A DNA stretch of 64,000 bases from Gimesia sp. (lineage in GTDB: Bacteria > Planctomycetota > Planctomycetia > Planctomycetales > Planctomycetaceae): contig NZ_JAVJSQ010000022.1 of the NCBI RefSeq assembly GCF_040219335.1, positions 62,001 through 126,000 of the forward strand, in the 5' to 3' direction. This document shows positions 18,856 through 27,870 of the stretch, one piece after another; position 1 is the first letter of the stretch, and each line of letters opens with the position of its first letter. The notes under the pieces were generated by a model, which made no database searches, had not been told where the DNA came from, and saw only the letters and a list, made by a program, of their open reading frames with translations. Position numbers and translations under genes: made by a program.

Positions 18856-19764
18856 TCAGGCAGCCCGTTTCTGTAATTCTGTATCCTCAGACTGCTGAAC
18901 CAGACTCTGCGGGTGCATCAGAAAGCCGCGCAGCGTATTGATGAACGCTGCAGACTGATTTCCGTTGACCATTCGATGGTCCAGCCGCACAAACAGGGAA
19001 GCCTGTTTACGCACGACGACTTTGTCATCCACAACGACAGCTCGCTTTTCAGTCGCTCCCATAGTGACGGCGATGCAGTAAGCATTCAGCGGGAGCGACG
19101 CGGGTTTATGGGCAATCAACGGCGGTGCACCTGAGAACCCCAGATAATTGACGAATGCCCCGGCATGATTCAGTCCCTGCTGCCAGGGCCAGATGGTGGG
19201 AGCCCGAAGCCAGTTGCCAGCCGTGAATCCTACCTTCGAGGTGTGCAGAATCCAGGAAAGTTGGAGCCAGCGTCCCAGGTTGATCAATGCGTTTTTAAAC
19301 GTCGATCCCTCTTTGGCACGTTTTCTATCACGGGCCACCTGCATCGATTTTTCTCGGGCAGATTCCCAGAAGAAACCCGCGATCTCGTCGAGTGAATAAT
19401 CTTCAGCTTTCCGCATGAAGACACAATCGACTTCGCCAGTGCTGGTCTGCAGCATCGGCATGACGATATTCACGCCCTCGTACTGGTAGACTTTTTTCCC
19501 AATCACTCGGCGGTTGACTTCTGGATGCTGTCGCAGGCTTTCAGCCACGGCACGTACCAGAACATGCGCGGGAGTGAGCATAGTGCAGTTGCGGCTGCGC
19601 TGCTCCTCCAGAAAGGACTCCAGCTCTTCGGTATCGACCGTGGTTCCCCAGACGAGCATCGGATCGCAGCGGAGTGATGTACTCGCGAGATAGGTGGTAT
19701 TGATCCAGCCAATCTCGGAGAGTGGCACCGGTTTACTCTTTGTCGCCCAATACATATCAGACAT
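18856..19764 (-). CDS. Stand-alone E2-type acyltransferase (2-oxoacid dehydrogenase catalytic-domain family)
   Basis: 302 residues. The sequence belongs to the CoA-dependent acyltransferase / 2-oxoacid dehydrogenase E2 catalytic family and has no lipoyl or subunit-binding domain. The catalytic motif near the end reads DHRMVNG (262-268): the active-site histidine (H263) is kept, but the usual aspartate of HRxxDG is Asn (N267). An insert of about 40 residues (155-200), rich in Trp, distinguishes it from E2 proteins. In this context the donor is more likely the neighbouring carrier protein or CoA than a lipoyl arm (inference). ATG codons at residue 1 (19764) and residue 4 (19755) compete; the AGG spacing favours residue 4. 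Spacing to the carrier-protein gene is 47 bases. Confidence 0.75.
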   Translation of the reverse strand: MSDMYWATKSKPVPLSEIGWINTTYLASTSLRCDPMLVWGTTVDTEELESFLEEQRSRNCTMLTPAHVLVRAVAESLRQHPEVNRRVIGKKVYQYEGVNIVMPMLQTSTGEVDCVFMRKAEDYSLDEIAGFFWESAREKSMQVARDRKRAKEGSTFKNALINLGRWLQLSWILHTSKVGFTAGNWLRAPTIWPWQQGLNHAGAFVNYLGFSGAPPLIAHKPASLPLNAYCIAVTMGATEKRAVVVDDKVVVRKQASLFVRLDHRMVNGNQSAAFINTLRGFLMHPQSLVQQSEDTELQKRAA

Positions 19765-19811
19765 CCTGTCTATTGAATTAGTAAAGCTCTGACATCCTGT
19801 TCAGAGCAGTT

Positions 19812-20066
19812 TCAGGCAGCCTTCTTCTGCTCTGCCTGTCGCTCGGCAATCAGTTGAGAAATCGTGGCGGGATTTTTAAATAAATCTGGTCTGATATCCT
19901 GAAAATCGAGTCGTACTTCAAAATCAGATTCGACGAAGACCAGCAGGTCCATCATCGTCAGGGAATCCAGCAGACCGGAATCAATCAGTTCGGTGCTGTC
20001 AGATATTGTCTGTCCGGTGACGGAGTTGAGAAATTCAACCAGTTGTTCCTGGATCGATGCACTCAT
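19812..20066 (-). CDS. Acyl/peptidyl carrier protein
   Basis: 84 residues, with AAAGGA before the ATG. The phosphopantetheine site is GLLDSLT (31-37), with Ser35 as the predicted attachment residue. This DSL motif and the helix pattern (LVFVESDFEVRLDFQDI) are typical carrier-protein features. LLDS followed by a hydrophobic helix recalls DltC-like and stand-alone peptidyl carriers more than FabD-linked ACP. It sits 31 bases after an AMP-ligase gene and 47 before an acyltransferase gene, so the ligase probably loads it. No phosphopantetheinyl transferase is in the window, so one encoded elsewhere is presumably used. Confidence 0.9.
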   Translation of the reverse strand: MSASIQEQLVEFLNSVTGQTISDSTELIDSGLLDSLTMMDLLVFVESDFEVRLDFQDIRPDLFKNPATISQLIAERQAEQKKAA

Positions 20067-20097
20067 TTATCGTGTCCTTTGCAGTTGCAGACGAAAG

Positions 20098-21711
20098 TTA
20101 AGATTCCAGATCGCCGACTGCTGCCAGTTCTGACAGCTTGACCCGATCAACTTTCATGGCGGGATTTAATGGTATTTTCTGTAAGATCCGGATCCGGTCC
20201 GGCACAAGTTGGCGTGGCAGCTGGCTGCGACAGACGCTCAGCATTTCTGCTTCCGTGAGTCCCGTACCTTCTGGAGTGGTTTCGATGTACAATGCCAGCC
20301 GCGTACCTGTATTCTTTGCTTCAAAGGGGACCGCCACCGCCTGCGACAGGGGAAAAGTTCGCAGCGCGAATTGCTCCAGATCAGCTGGGTGCACGCGATA
20401 ACCGCAAATTTTGACTAGTGAATTTCGTCGACCTTTGATGACGATTCTGCCTGACTGATCGAAGGTGGCCAGATCTCCCGTATAGAGCCAGCCGTTGTGG
20501 ATCCGTTTGCGGGTCTCTTCTGCATCTCTCCAGTAGCCCTGCATGATGTTGGGGCCACGAGCCCGCAGCTCGCCGACCGTACCTGCAGTCACACGTTGTC
20601 CACTTTCGTCCACGATCTGCAGCGTTACTCCGGGTATTGCCTGACCGATGGAGCCGTCGCTTACACCGGCGAGTTGCTCCGGTGGTACATAGGCCAAGCG
20701 AGCCGTAGCTTCCGTCTGTCCATACATGACAAAGAACCGGGCCGGATGGATGACGTCGCTGATTTCGACGGCTTGTGCATGAGGCAGGGCACCTCCGGCA
20801 ACAGACATATAACGCAGATGTGGAAACTGCGTCTGCTTAAACGAAGTTCGTTCCAGTAGAATCCGATACAGGTCGGGGACCGCTGAGAGACTGGTACATT
20901 CATGGCGGATCATTGCTTCCAGAATGCTTTCAGGAAAAATGGTATTCCCGTCCAGAATCAGGTGCGTCCCCTTTAGAAGGTGAGACTGCAGTACCGAGTT
21001 TCCAAACGCATGATGGAAAGGCAGGACGCAGATAGGCCGTTCGTCTGCCTGCAACTGCAGGTATTCCTGGATCGATTGCGCGTTAGAGATCAGGTTCCCA
21101 TGACTCAGCATGACCCCCTTGGGCATTCCACTGGAACCGGATGTAAAAAAAATCGCAGCCAGGCTCTTCTCAGAGCGTGCAACCGGATTGAGTGTATTTA
21201 CTGGAACTGTTCCAGTCGCAGATTCCTCTGAAACCATGCCCTTTACAGTAAATTCTTCCAGATCCGGATGACGCCTTAAAACCGGGGTGGTTGTAATCGT
21301 ACAGATCGCCTGCGTTGAATCCAGAATATTCTTTAGCGCGCCGCTCTCCGTATTCGCTGGAACAGGCACAACGACACCGCCAGCGAACAAGACTGCGTAG
21401 AAAGCAGCGATATACTCCACGGAATTGGGAACCAGCAGTACAACACGGCTTCCAGATTCAAAACCGGTGATCCCAGACAGCTGTTCGGAAATTTGCCTGA
21501 CCAGTAAAATCAGCTCACCATAACTCAAGGTCCGCTCAGATGTGGAAACCGCGGGTTGCTCACTATGCAGAGCTGCAATTTCCAGTAGTCGATCGACCAG
21601 CCCTGCTCCTCTGCTTTGAGAGGTCACCTCCTCCAAAAGGGTTATGGGAGAGGCTGCTAGCGGATGCTGGACCAGCCTGAGGCTGGAGAGAAAGTCGATG
21701 GGGAAGTGCAT
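20098..21711 (-). CDS. AMP-forming acyl/aminoacyl ligase
   Basis: 537 residues from the ATG at 21711 (an in-frame TTG at 21726 is less likely). It is a class I adenylate-forming enzyme: P-loop FTSGSSGMPKG, core YGQTEATA, YTGDLA, the hinge-type GRRNSLVKICGYRV and the terminal lysine region NPAMKVDR. These activate a carboxylic acid with ATP and pass it to a thiol, here most likely the pantetheine arm of the next-gene carrier protein. No NRPS condensation or carrier domain is fused to it. Substrate cannot be read by eye. It is the first gene of the operon, with its promoter in the 21712-22070 gap. Confidence 0.9.
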   Translation of the reverse strand: MHFPIDFLSSLRLVQHPLAASPITLLEEVTSQSRGAGLVDRLLEIAALHSEQPAVSTSERTLSYGELILLVRQISEQLSGITGFESGSRVVLLVPNSVEYIAAFYAVLFAGGVVVPVPANTESGALKNILDSTQAICTITTTPVLRRHPDLEEFTVKGMVSEESATGTVPVNTLNPVARSEKSLAAIFFTSGSSGMPKGVMLSHGNLISNAQSIQEYLQLQADERPICVLPFHHAFGNSVLQSHLLKGTHLILDGNTIFPESILEAMIRHECTSLSAVPDLYRILLERTSFKQTQFPHLRYMSVAGGALPHAQAVEISDVIHPARFFVMYGQTEATARLAYVPPEQLAGVSDGSIGQAIPGVTLQIVDESGQRVTAGTVGELRARGPNIMQGYWRDAEETRKRIHNGWLYTGDLATFDQSGRIVIKGRRNSLVKICGYRVHPADLEQFALRTFPLSQAVAVPFEAKNTGTRLALYIETTPEGTGLTEAEMLSVCRSQLPRQLVPDRIRILQKIPLNPAMKVDRVKLSELAAVGDLES

Positions 21712-22070
21712 ACGAAACGGTCTCAAAGTGTAAATTGCTCTCTTCAGAGAAAATCCCTCGGACGATCGTAAATCGGAGGGTAATATCCCTCATCCTTATC
21801 GGCGTTCCATGATCGTTTGCACCGCTGAATCGGTATACATACCCCCGTTTTTATCAGGACGACCAGACCAAACAACCTATTTCACCCATCCGCCCAAACA
21901 GAACGAATATCACAGGGGATTTAAAGGGATTTACACCCAATCTATTCAGAACTATCATCCGCCCGTTCAGTAAGTAGCCGATATCACTGATTGAGGCCCC
22001 TTTCACCAGCAACAATCTCCGGTTGACCTTTATATGCCATTCAACCTTTCTCTAATTCCGAGTAAGTCCC
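21712..22070. promoter_or_regulatory. Divergent promoter region of the carrier-protein cluster
   Basis: This 359-base gap lies between the divergent ligase and dioxygenase genes and must contain promoters for both arms. A TTGACC (22023-22028) sits before the dioxygenase, but no -10 box stands at usual spacing. No clear palindrome or small ORF was found. Confidence 0.45.
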
Positions 22071-23036
22071 GTGCAAGTGAAGACTTCGAATCTGGAAAAG
22101 CCACAAACCCTGCCTCTGCTCATTGAACCGGCCGAACAGGGGTCTGCCTCCCTGAGTGACCTGATTGAATTCATCTCACGGGAACGGAACTGGCTGGACC
22201 AGACTCTGCTGGAGCAGGGAGGCGTGTTGCTGCGTGGATTCACCATTCAGGAAATTGATGAATTTGAGGACGTGGCCCAGGCGCTGATTCCAGAGTTAAA
22301 GCCGTACGTCGAGGGACAGTCTCCCCGCACCAAAGTGACCGGAAACGTATATACTTCCACCGAATTTCCTGCCCAGTTTCGCATCACGCTGCACAACGAG
22401 CTTTCCTACACCAAATCGCCTCCCCCGCGGATCGTATTCCACTGTCATCTTGCTGCGGAAACCGGGGGAGAAACCCCGATCGTCGACTGCCGAAAACTCT
22501 ACCGGGAGATGCCAGCCGAGATTCTGGCGAAGTTCGAAGAACGGGGAGTCCGCTATGTCAAGAACATGCACGGGCAGGAGCGGGGGATCGGCAAGTCTTG
22601 GATGGATTATTTCGAAACCAGTGATCGGGATCAGGTCGAAGCATACCTCAAAGACAACGACATCGAATTTGAATGGACGGCCGATGGAAACCTGCGTACC
22701 TGGTCCATTCGCCCCGGCACGCTGGCCCATCCAGTTACAGGAGAAATGCTCTGGTTTAACCAGGCCGATCTCTGGCATATCACCAATGTGAATGAACGAA
22801 ACCGCGCCCAACTGCTGCAGCGGTTTGGAGAAGAAAACCTGCCGACCCACGCGTATTACGGGGATGGTTCCCCCATTACCGATGAGGATCTCGCAGTAGT
22901 TCGAAAGACCCTGTGGGAGACGGCCGTTATCTTCCCGTGGCAGCAGGGAGATGTGCTGGCCCTGGATAATTTCAGTGTCGCCCATGGCCGGATGCCTTAT
23001 GCAGGACCACGGAAGATTCTCGTTGCAATGGGATAA
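22071..23036 (+). CDS. TauD/SyrP-type Fe(II)/2-oxoglutarate dioxygenase
   Basis: 321 residues, starting at a GTG with no strong ribosome site; an ATG at 22034 is out of frame. The iron-binding triad is H108-x-E110 (in LHNELSYT) and H305 (in FSVAHGRM), with R314 as the 2-oxoglutarate anchor. HxE instead of HxD is typical of the clavaminate synthase/SyrP branch, which hydroxylates free or carrier-bound amino acids. Length is normal for the family. It heads a plus-strand pair with the methyltransferase 40 bases downstream and faces the ligase/carrier operon. Beta-hydroxylation of a carrier-bound amino acid is the best guess (inference). Confidence 0.85.
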   Translation: MQVKTSNLEKPQTLPLLIEPAEQGSASLSDLIEFISRERNWLDQTLLEQGGVLLRGFTIQEIDEFEDVAQALIPELKPYVEGQSPRTKVTGNVYTSTEFPAQFRITLHNELSYTKSPPPRIVFHCHLAAETGGETPIVDCRKLYREMPAEILAKFEERGVRYVKNMHGQERGIGKSWMDYFETSDRDQVEAYLKDNDIEFEWTADGNLRTWSIRPGTLAHPVTGEMLWFNQADLWHITNVNERNRAQLLQRFGEENLPTHAYYGDGSPITDEDLAVVRKTLWETAVIFPWQQGDVLALDNFSVAHGRMPYAGPRKILVAMG

Positions 23037-23076
23037 ATACAGAGTTTTAAATGTCTAACCACTAAGGCAGGACGGT

Positions 23077-23991
23077 ATGGCACATACAACGGCAACACCT
23101 GAGTCAGACACCGATTCTGCTGCGATCTGGCTTCCCCAGGATCTTCAGCAGCCGCTGGAAACAATGACCCGAGGACAGCGAATCGGGAACTGGCTGATCA
23201 ATCCTTACAAAAATTATCTGATCCCCGCCGGTTGGCTCAAAAGATTGCTACAGTCGAGTCAGAGCGAGTTGCTCGCGGAGACCTTCCGCCGCCCTGGTGG
23301 CTGGAGGGCTATGGAAATCCTGTACCGGAAAGATGCACCAGTCGACCTTTTGGATCGACAGGCGATCTTGGATAACCCCATTTCCAGAGCTTCGCGAAAT
23401 CGATTGCAGACGGTAACCCAAATCCTGATCGATCTGATTCAGGCTTGTCAGTCGGACGGTCCCGTCATTCTCATGGGCGTCGGTGCTGGCCCGGGTCGAC
23501 ATGTGCAGACCGCGATTTCCCGATTGCAGTTAACCGCGGATGAAGTCCACGCCCACCTGATCGACCTGGATGATGATGCCTTCGAATACGGACAACAACT
23601 GGCAGAACAACTCGAAATTGCAGACTGTATCAGCTTCCTGCAGGGAGATGCGCGTGAGATTCAGACGGTATTACAGGATGTCAAACCGAATATCGTCAAA
23701 CTGATCGGTCTCATCGAATACTTGAATGACCAGCAGTTACACGAACTGTTGACCTCACTGCATACAATCATGGTCCCGGGAGGAAATCTGGTCACGCATG
23801 GGATTCTCGATCCCTGGCATGGTGCTCCCTCTCTCAAACGGATCTTCAATCTACAGCACATCAGACGCTCAGGCGATGATGTACGAAGGATGTTGGAAAC
23901 AGTCGGATTTCGCGTCATCGACCAGGTAACCGAACCGATGGGAATCTATCCGATTGTGACCGCAGTGAAACCGGCGTCAGAGTCAGATTGA
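23077..23991 (+). CDS. Class I SAM-dependent methyltransferase
   Basis: 304 residues; AGGAC precedes the ATG at 23077. The SAM-binding loop is GVGAGPGRH (134-142), followed by HLIDLDDDAF at the second strand and GDAREI at the third. The 100-residue N-terminal region is helical and may bind the substrate; RRPGGWRAMEILY (71-83) is the most distinctive part. No zinc or radical-SAM motif is seen. It lies 40 bases after the dioxygenase gene and is convergent with the FAD protein gene (30 bases between stops). O- or N-methylation of the cluster product is inferred. Confidence 0.75.
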   Translation: MAHTTATPESDTDSAAIWLPQDLQQPLETMTRGQRIGNWLINPYKNYLIPAGWLKRLLQSSQSELLAETFRRPGGWRAMEILYRKDAPVDLLDRQAILDNPISRASRNRLQTVTQILIDLIQACQSDGPVILMGVGAGPGRHVQTAISRLQLTADEVHAHLIDLDDDAFEYGQQLAEQLEIADCISFLQGDAREIQTVLQDVKPNIVKLIGLIEYLNDQQLHELLTSLHTIMVPGGNLVTHGILDPWHGAPSLKRIFNLQHIRRSGDDVRRMLETVGFRVIDQVTEPMGIYPIVTAVKPASESD

Positions 23992-24021
23992 AGACTGTGA
24001 TGCAGGGCTGACGCCAACGTC

Positions 24022-25467
24022 TCAAATGTAATATTCGATGACGTGTTCCTCTTCGACTGACATCCTGTAATCGTGTCCCGGCGTGACCAGAGCGACATCA
24101 TCCAACAGCAACTGCGCGACACGCATCGCCTGACCACGCAGTTCGGGAACTGCTGTGGTCTCCCAGAGAGTCCCCTTCATCAACGGTCCAACAGCGAACA
24201 GGAACTCAGAGGGATTTCCTTCCGCATCAATCACCGCGAAATCAGCACCGACATCGATGCCCATATCCAGTTCGTCGGGCCGGATGAGTCCCCGTTTGAG
24301 CAGATTCTGGAACAGTGGCACACTGGTGCCAGAGAATCCACAATTGGGTCCGGTGCAATTAATGACCAGTCCCCCCTCAAGCGTCTGGGTTAACCCAGCT
24401 TTATTCTGAACATCCACCACGACCTGATCATTCTGAGACGTGATTCCTGTGATTCTGCCCCGTACTACTTTGAGGCGTCCTTCGGTAATCGCTTCCGTCA
24501 CCCGTTGATGAATCGGCTGCGCAATCCGATGTCTGATCACATTCCAGCGGGCAGCGTAACGTTTGAGAAATTCCTGTTTTTCTTCGAGGTCAAACTGCTG
24601 CCAGATCCGCTGCGTGTGGGGCCGCAGTCGATCAACGACGATGCCTGGGTTCTCACCTATCCGTTGCAGCTGCCGACAATGTTTTTCCAGTAACTGGACC
24701 AGGTTTTCGAGGCCCAGGCTCTCCGGCTCTTCTGGCAGGAAGTCGGGATATTCAATGCCGCGGAAATGAGCCTGCGGAATCATGCCGTTATGCGACACTG
24801 CGATCATATTCCCTTCCCAGCCCAGTTCGCTGAGCGTGAGAAAGACGTCGATCATCGACAATCCGGTGCCGAGCACAATGATGTCCTGATCGGGATCCGG
24901 AATCTTTTCCATCCAGTTTCCCCATGGATCTGCTGAATAGGCGGGATGCGCAAAATCTTCCCCAGCCAGTGAAGAGGGAGGCTGATTCCCTGTCGCCAGC
25001 AGCACGCGATCAGCTTCTAAAGTAGAACCATCGCGGAGCGTGATCTCAGCACTCCCGTCATAATTATATTCTATGTCGACGGCTTCATTTTCGATGACGC
25101 GGATCTCCGCCGGATGATGTGAATCAATCGGCTGCATGTAATTCGCGAGGATACTTCGCAGATAATCGCCATAGATCCGACGGGGAACATAAGTCTCACG
25201 CAGTTGCGGATCGGGCAGGTCGCTGTAATCGACGCGAGTGCGTAACCAGTCCAGAAAGTGATTGGCATGGTCGGGGACGGCAGACATGTTGCGAGCGGCG
25301 ACATTCAACAGATGTTCTTCCCGTTTCGTGCCATAAGCGACGCCACGTCCCAGTGGATAGCGGTCGTTGATCAGTTGAATGCAGAGCGGGCCGTCACTCA
25401 ATCGTGCCAGATTCACCGCTGCCATGGTCCCGCTGAATCCGCCTCCAATAATCGCCACTGTCTTCAT
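24022..25467 (-). CDS. FAD/NAD(P)-binding oxidoreductase (NAD_binding_9 family)
   Basis: 481 residues from the ATG at 25467; AAAGGAC lies about ten bases upstream, better than a frame-open start at 25533. The Rossmann loop VAIIGGGFSG (4-13) is at the very N-terminus, followed by GRGVAYGT and NVAARNMSA, characteristic of the FAD-NAD(P)-binding family that resembles ornithine/lysine N-hydroxylases. A second dinucleotide motif IIVLGTGLSMID lies in the middle. It probably oxidises an amine or carbon centre with NAD(P)H and flavin; the exact reaction is not known. Convergent with the methyltransferase gene, it is probably the last member of the cluster. Confidence 0.8.
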   Translation of the reverse strand: MKTVAIIGGGFSGTMAAVNLARLSDGPLCIQLINDRYPLGRGVAYGTKREEHLLNVAARNMSAVPDHANHFLDWLRTRVDYSDLPDPQLRETYVPRRIYGDYLRSILANYMQPIDSHHPAEIRVIENEAVDIEYNYDGSAEITLRDGSTLEADRVLLATGNQPPSSLAGEDFAHPAYSADPWGNWMEKIPDPDQDIIVLGTGLSMIDVFLTLSELGWEGNMIAVSHNGMIPQAHFRGIEYPDFLPEEPESLGLENLVQLLEKHCRQLQRIGENPGIVVDRLRPHTQRIWQQFDLEEKQEFLKRYAARWNVIRHRIAQPIHQRVTEAITEGRLKVVRGRITGITSQNDQVVVDVQNKAGLTQTLEGGLVINCTGPNCGFSGTSVPLFQNLLKRGLIRPDELDMGIDVGADFAVIDAEGNPSEFLFAVGPLMKGTLWETTAVPELRGQAMRVAQLLLDDVALVTPGHDYRMSVEEEHVIEYYI

Positions 25468-25644
25468 GAGAGTCCGGTCCTTTCGCACACCGCGTCGACC
25501 GGAGTAAAAGGGTTCCGGCTGTGAGTGTGTCACTCAGAATGTTTGCTGATGGAATGACTGCGATCTGACTCAGGGAGTCTTCTGAATTGTACCCAGATCG
25601 TATTACCAGCAACAGACAACGGCCCATAAACGGCCCGGTCTCAA

Positions 25645-26064
25645 TCAGCAGTCCTGCTGAACAATAGGAGTTTTGTTTCCCTGATCATCGATGGCCACGT
25701 AGGTAAAGGCGGCTTCGGTGACTTTAAAACGGGGGCAGTCGGACGCTTCGTGTCGCAGTACTGGCTGAACCCAGACCTCCAGCGAGAGGGTGATCGAAGT
25801 TGTCCCGATCCGATCAATCTGGCCATAACAGCAGACAACGTCTCCCACCTTGACCGGGCGAATGAATTTCATCGACTCTACCGCAATCGTGACGGTGCGG
25901 GTACCTGCTACCTCTTTTGAGAGAATCCCACCAGCAATATCCATCTGCGACATGATCCAGCCGCCGAAGATGTCTCCGTTGGCGTTCGTATCCGCAGGCA
26001 TGGCCAGCGTGCGCAGAATCAGTTTTCCTTCCGGGAGGTCACAGAGCTCTTCCATTGGTGTCAT
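25645..26064 (-). CDS. Acyl-CoA thioesterase (YciA/hotdog-fold)
   Basis: 139 residues. The hotdog signature TNANGDIFGGWIMSQMDIAGG (about 23-43) carries the conserved Asn and Asp of the YciA/acyl-CoA hydrolase branch. A second strand-helix pattern (VESMKFIRPVKVGDVVCCYG) completes the fold. Length is typical of a single hotdog. It lies 65 bases after the 2-oxoacid decarboxylase gene and follows the malic enzyme and decarboxylase on the same strand, so it may share their transcript. It would release CoA from short or medium acyl-CoA. Confidence 0.8.
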   Translation of the reverse strand: MTPMEELCDLPEGKLILRTLAMPADTNANGDIFGGWIMSQMDIAGGILSKEVAGTRTVTIAVESMKFIRPVKVGDVVCCYGQIDRIGTTSITLSLEVWVQPVLRHEASDCPRFKVTEAAFTYVAIDDQGNKTPIVQQDC

Positions 26065-26129
26065 TCCTGTTTCTCTATTGTCGGCGACGGACTCGTCAAT
26101 CTGACACCTCGAAAGTGTCTCAGATCAGC

Positions 26130-27824
26130 TCAGTTGACTCGCGGGGGTCGACCATTGTTTTTGGCAACATGACTGCCCCAGACGAGCAGATTTTTACTGC
26201 AGTCATCGCGGTCGATCATAACTTCAATAAAAGCAGGACCATTATGCGACTTGGCCGTTTTGATCGCCTCATCCAGTTCGCCTTCAGTCGCCGCTTTACC
26301 ACTCCAGCCATTTCCGTCCGCAGCATTGAAAACATGAACCAGATCAGCGTAGTTCCAGTTCTTAATATTATTATACGGTCCGTCGTGAATTTCGACTTCG
26401 ATGGTGTAGCCGCCATTGTTGATCAGGAAGATGATCGGATTCAGGTTGTACCGGATGATGGTTGATATTTCCTGTGCGGTCAGCTGGAACGAACCATCGC
26501 CGATCAATGCGATGGGCCGTCGTTCCGGCGCCCCGATACAGTATCCCAGCAGCGCTCCCACAGACCAGCCGATGGAACCGTATTGCATCTGGATTTCAAA
26601 TCGGGATCCGGTCGGCAGATTGAGCTGCATACCGTTGAACCAGGAATCTCCCGTTTCTGCAATGACAGCGGAATCTGCGGTCAGCATCTGTTGGACACGC
26701 GAAACCAGCTGTCGGGTCGAGAGAGGCGTCTCGGGGGCACCAGCAGATAGTGCAGGCGGATCTTCCTGAATTCGTTTATAAGCGACCATGGAAGCATCGT
26801 TGGCTTTGATGCGGGGAGCCAGTTGCTCGAGGAACTCGGACAGTTTCACATTGCTGAAAGTCTGATTCGGGCAGACTACGCTGTTGGGGCGAGCCTGAAT
26901 CACCTTACTCGGGTCTACCAGTGCGGCGTGTCCCGTTGTCGTGTAATCGGTGAAAGTCGGGCCGGCGAACAGGCAGAGATCTGAAGAATCGACGATTTCG
27001 CCACAGCCAGGCGATCCGACAGGCCCCCAGTAAATGCCCATATAATTCGGATGCTGTTCGTCAAAAAAGCCCTTGGCATTGGGCATACTGGCAATCGCGT
27101 AGCCTGAGGCATCAGCCAGCTTGTGAAAATTTTCCTCGGCTCCAAAGGAACGGAGCTTGACCCCCGAGACCAGAACGGGCTTGGCTGCGTTGTTGAGCAG
27201 ATTCGCCACATGATCGACGGCTGCCTGGAGCGAGACGGGGTCGCTGGCAGTTGGACCACCAAAGGAGCGAACATTTGGTTTGGAGGTGATTGCATCCGCA
27301 ATGTTGCAGGCGATTTCAATGTAGACCGGCTTACGAAACCGCAGGGCGGTCTGAATCGCATGGTCGATTTTCGTTGGAGCTTCATGGGGATCGCGGATCG
27401 TGACCGCTTCCGCTGTCACTTTGGAAAAGATATCTCGCTGGTAATCGTAGTCCAGTTTCCCCAGTGTGTGATGCAACATTTCGAATTCGGCTTCAGAATT
27501 CGTATTCGGGCCGCCGGAAACAGCGATGACAGGCAGGTCTTCCGCATACGCTCCGGCAACAGCATTGAGCAGGCTCAGACCACCGACACTGTAAGTTACG
27601 AACACGGCACTGGCTCCACCGGTGGCCCGGGCATAACCATCTGCAGCATAGCCGGCATTCAATTCATTACAGCAGGAGATCATCTCCAGATTCTTATTCT
27701 CCAGGATCCGGTCCAGCAGAACCAGGTTGTAGTCTCCCGGGACGGCGAAGTAATGCTTCAAGCCGATTTCTTCGAGACGGTCAGCCAGATAAGAACCGAC
27801 GGTGGTGGTACAATGGTCAGTCAT
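26130..27824 (-). CDS. Thiamine-diphosphate 2-oxoacid decarboxylase (pyruvate/indolepyruvate decarboxylase family)
   Basis: 564 residues, full length for the family. E54 in the N-terminal domain is the cofactor-activating glutamate. The adjacent pair H118-H119 (EMLHHTL) is the signature of pyruvate decarboxylase-type enzymes. The thiamine-diphosphate motif runs from GDGSFQ (about 437) to [14 protein letters not shown]. Pyruvate to acetaldehyde plus CO2 is the most likely reaction, but indolepyruvate or phenylpyruvate is possible. It lies 46 bases after malic enzyme, which would supply pyruvate. An alcohol or aldehyde dehydrogenase is not in the window. Confidence 0.85.
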   Translation of the reverse strand: MTDHCTTTVGSYLADRLEEIGLKHYFAVPGDYNLVLLDRILENKNLEMISCCNELNAGYAADGYARATGGASAVFVTYSVGGLSLLNAVAGAYAEDLPVIAVSGGPNTNSEAEFEMLHHTLGKLDYDYQRDIFSKVTAEAVTIRDPHEAPTKIDHAIQTALRFRKPVYIEIACNIADAITSKPNVRSFGGPTASDPVSLQAAVDHVANLLNNAAKPVLVSGVKLRSFGAEENFHKLADASGYAIASMPNAKGFFDEQHPNYMGIYWGPVGSPGCGEIVDSSDLCLFAGPTFTDYTTTGHAALVDPSKVIQARPNSVVCPNQTFSNVKLSEFLEQLAPRIKANDASMVAYKRIQEDPPALSAGAPETPLSTRQLVSRVQQMLTADSAVIAETGDSWFNGMQLNLPTGSRFEIQMQYGSIGWSVGALLGYCIGAPERRPIALIGDGSFQLTAQEISTIIRYNLNPIIFLINNGGYTIEVEIHDGPYNNIKNWNYADLVHVFNAADGNGWSGKAATEGELDEAIKTAKSHNGPAFIEVMIDRDDCSKNLLVWGSHVAKNNGRPPRVN

Positions 27825-27870
27825 GAGTGTTCCTTACAGACAAAAAATGCTGGCGAGACGATCAGTCGAA

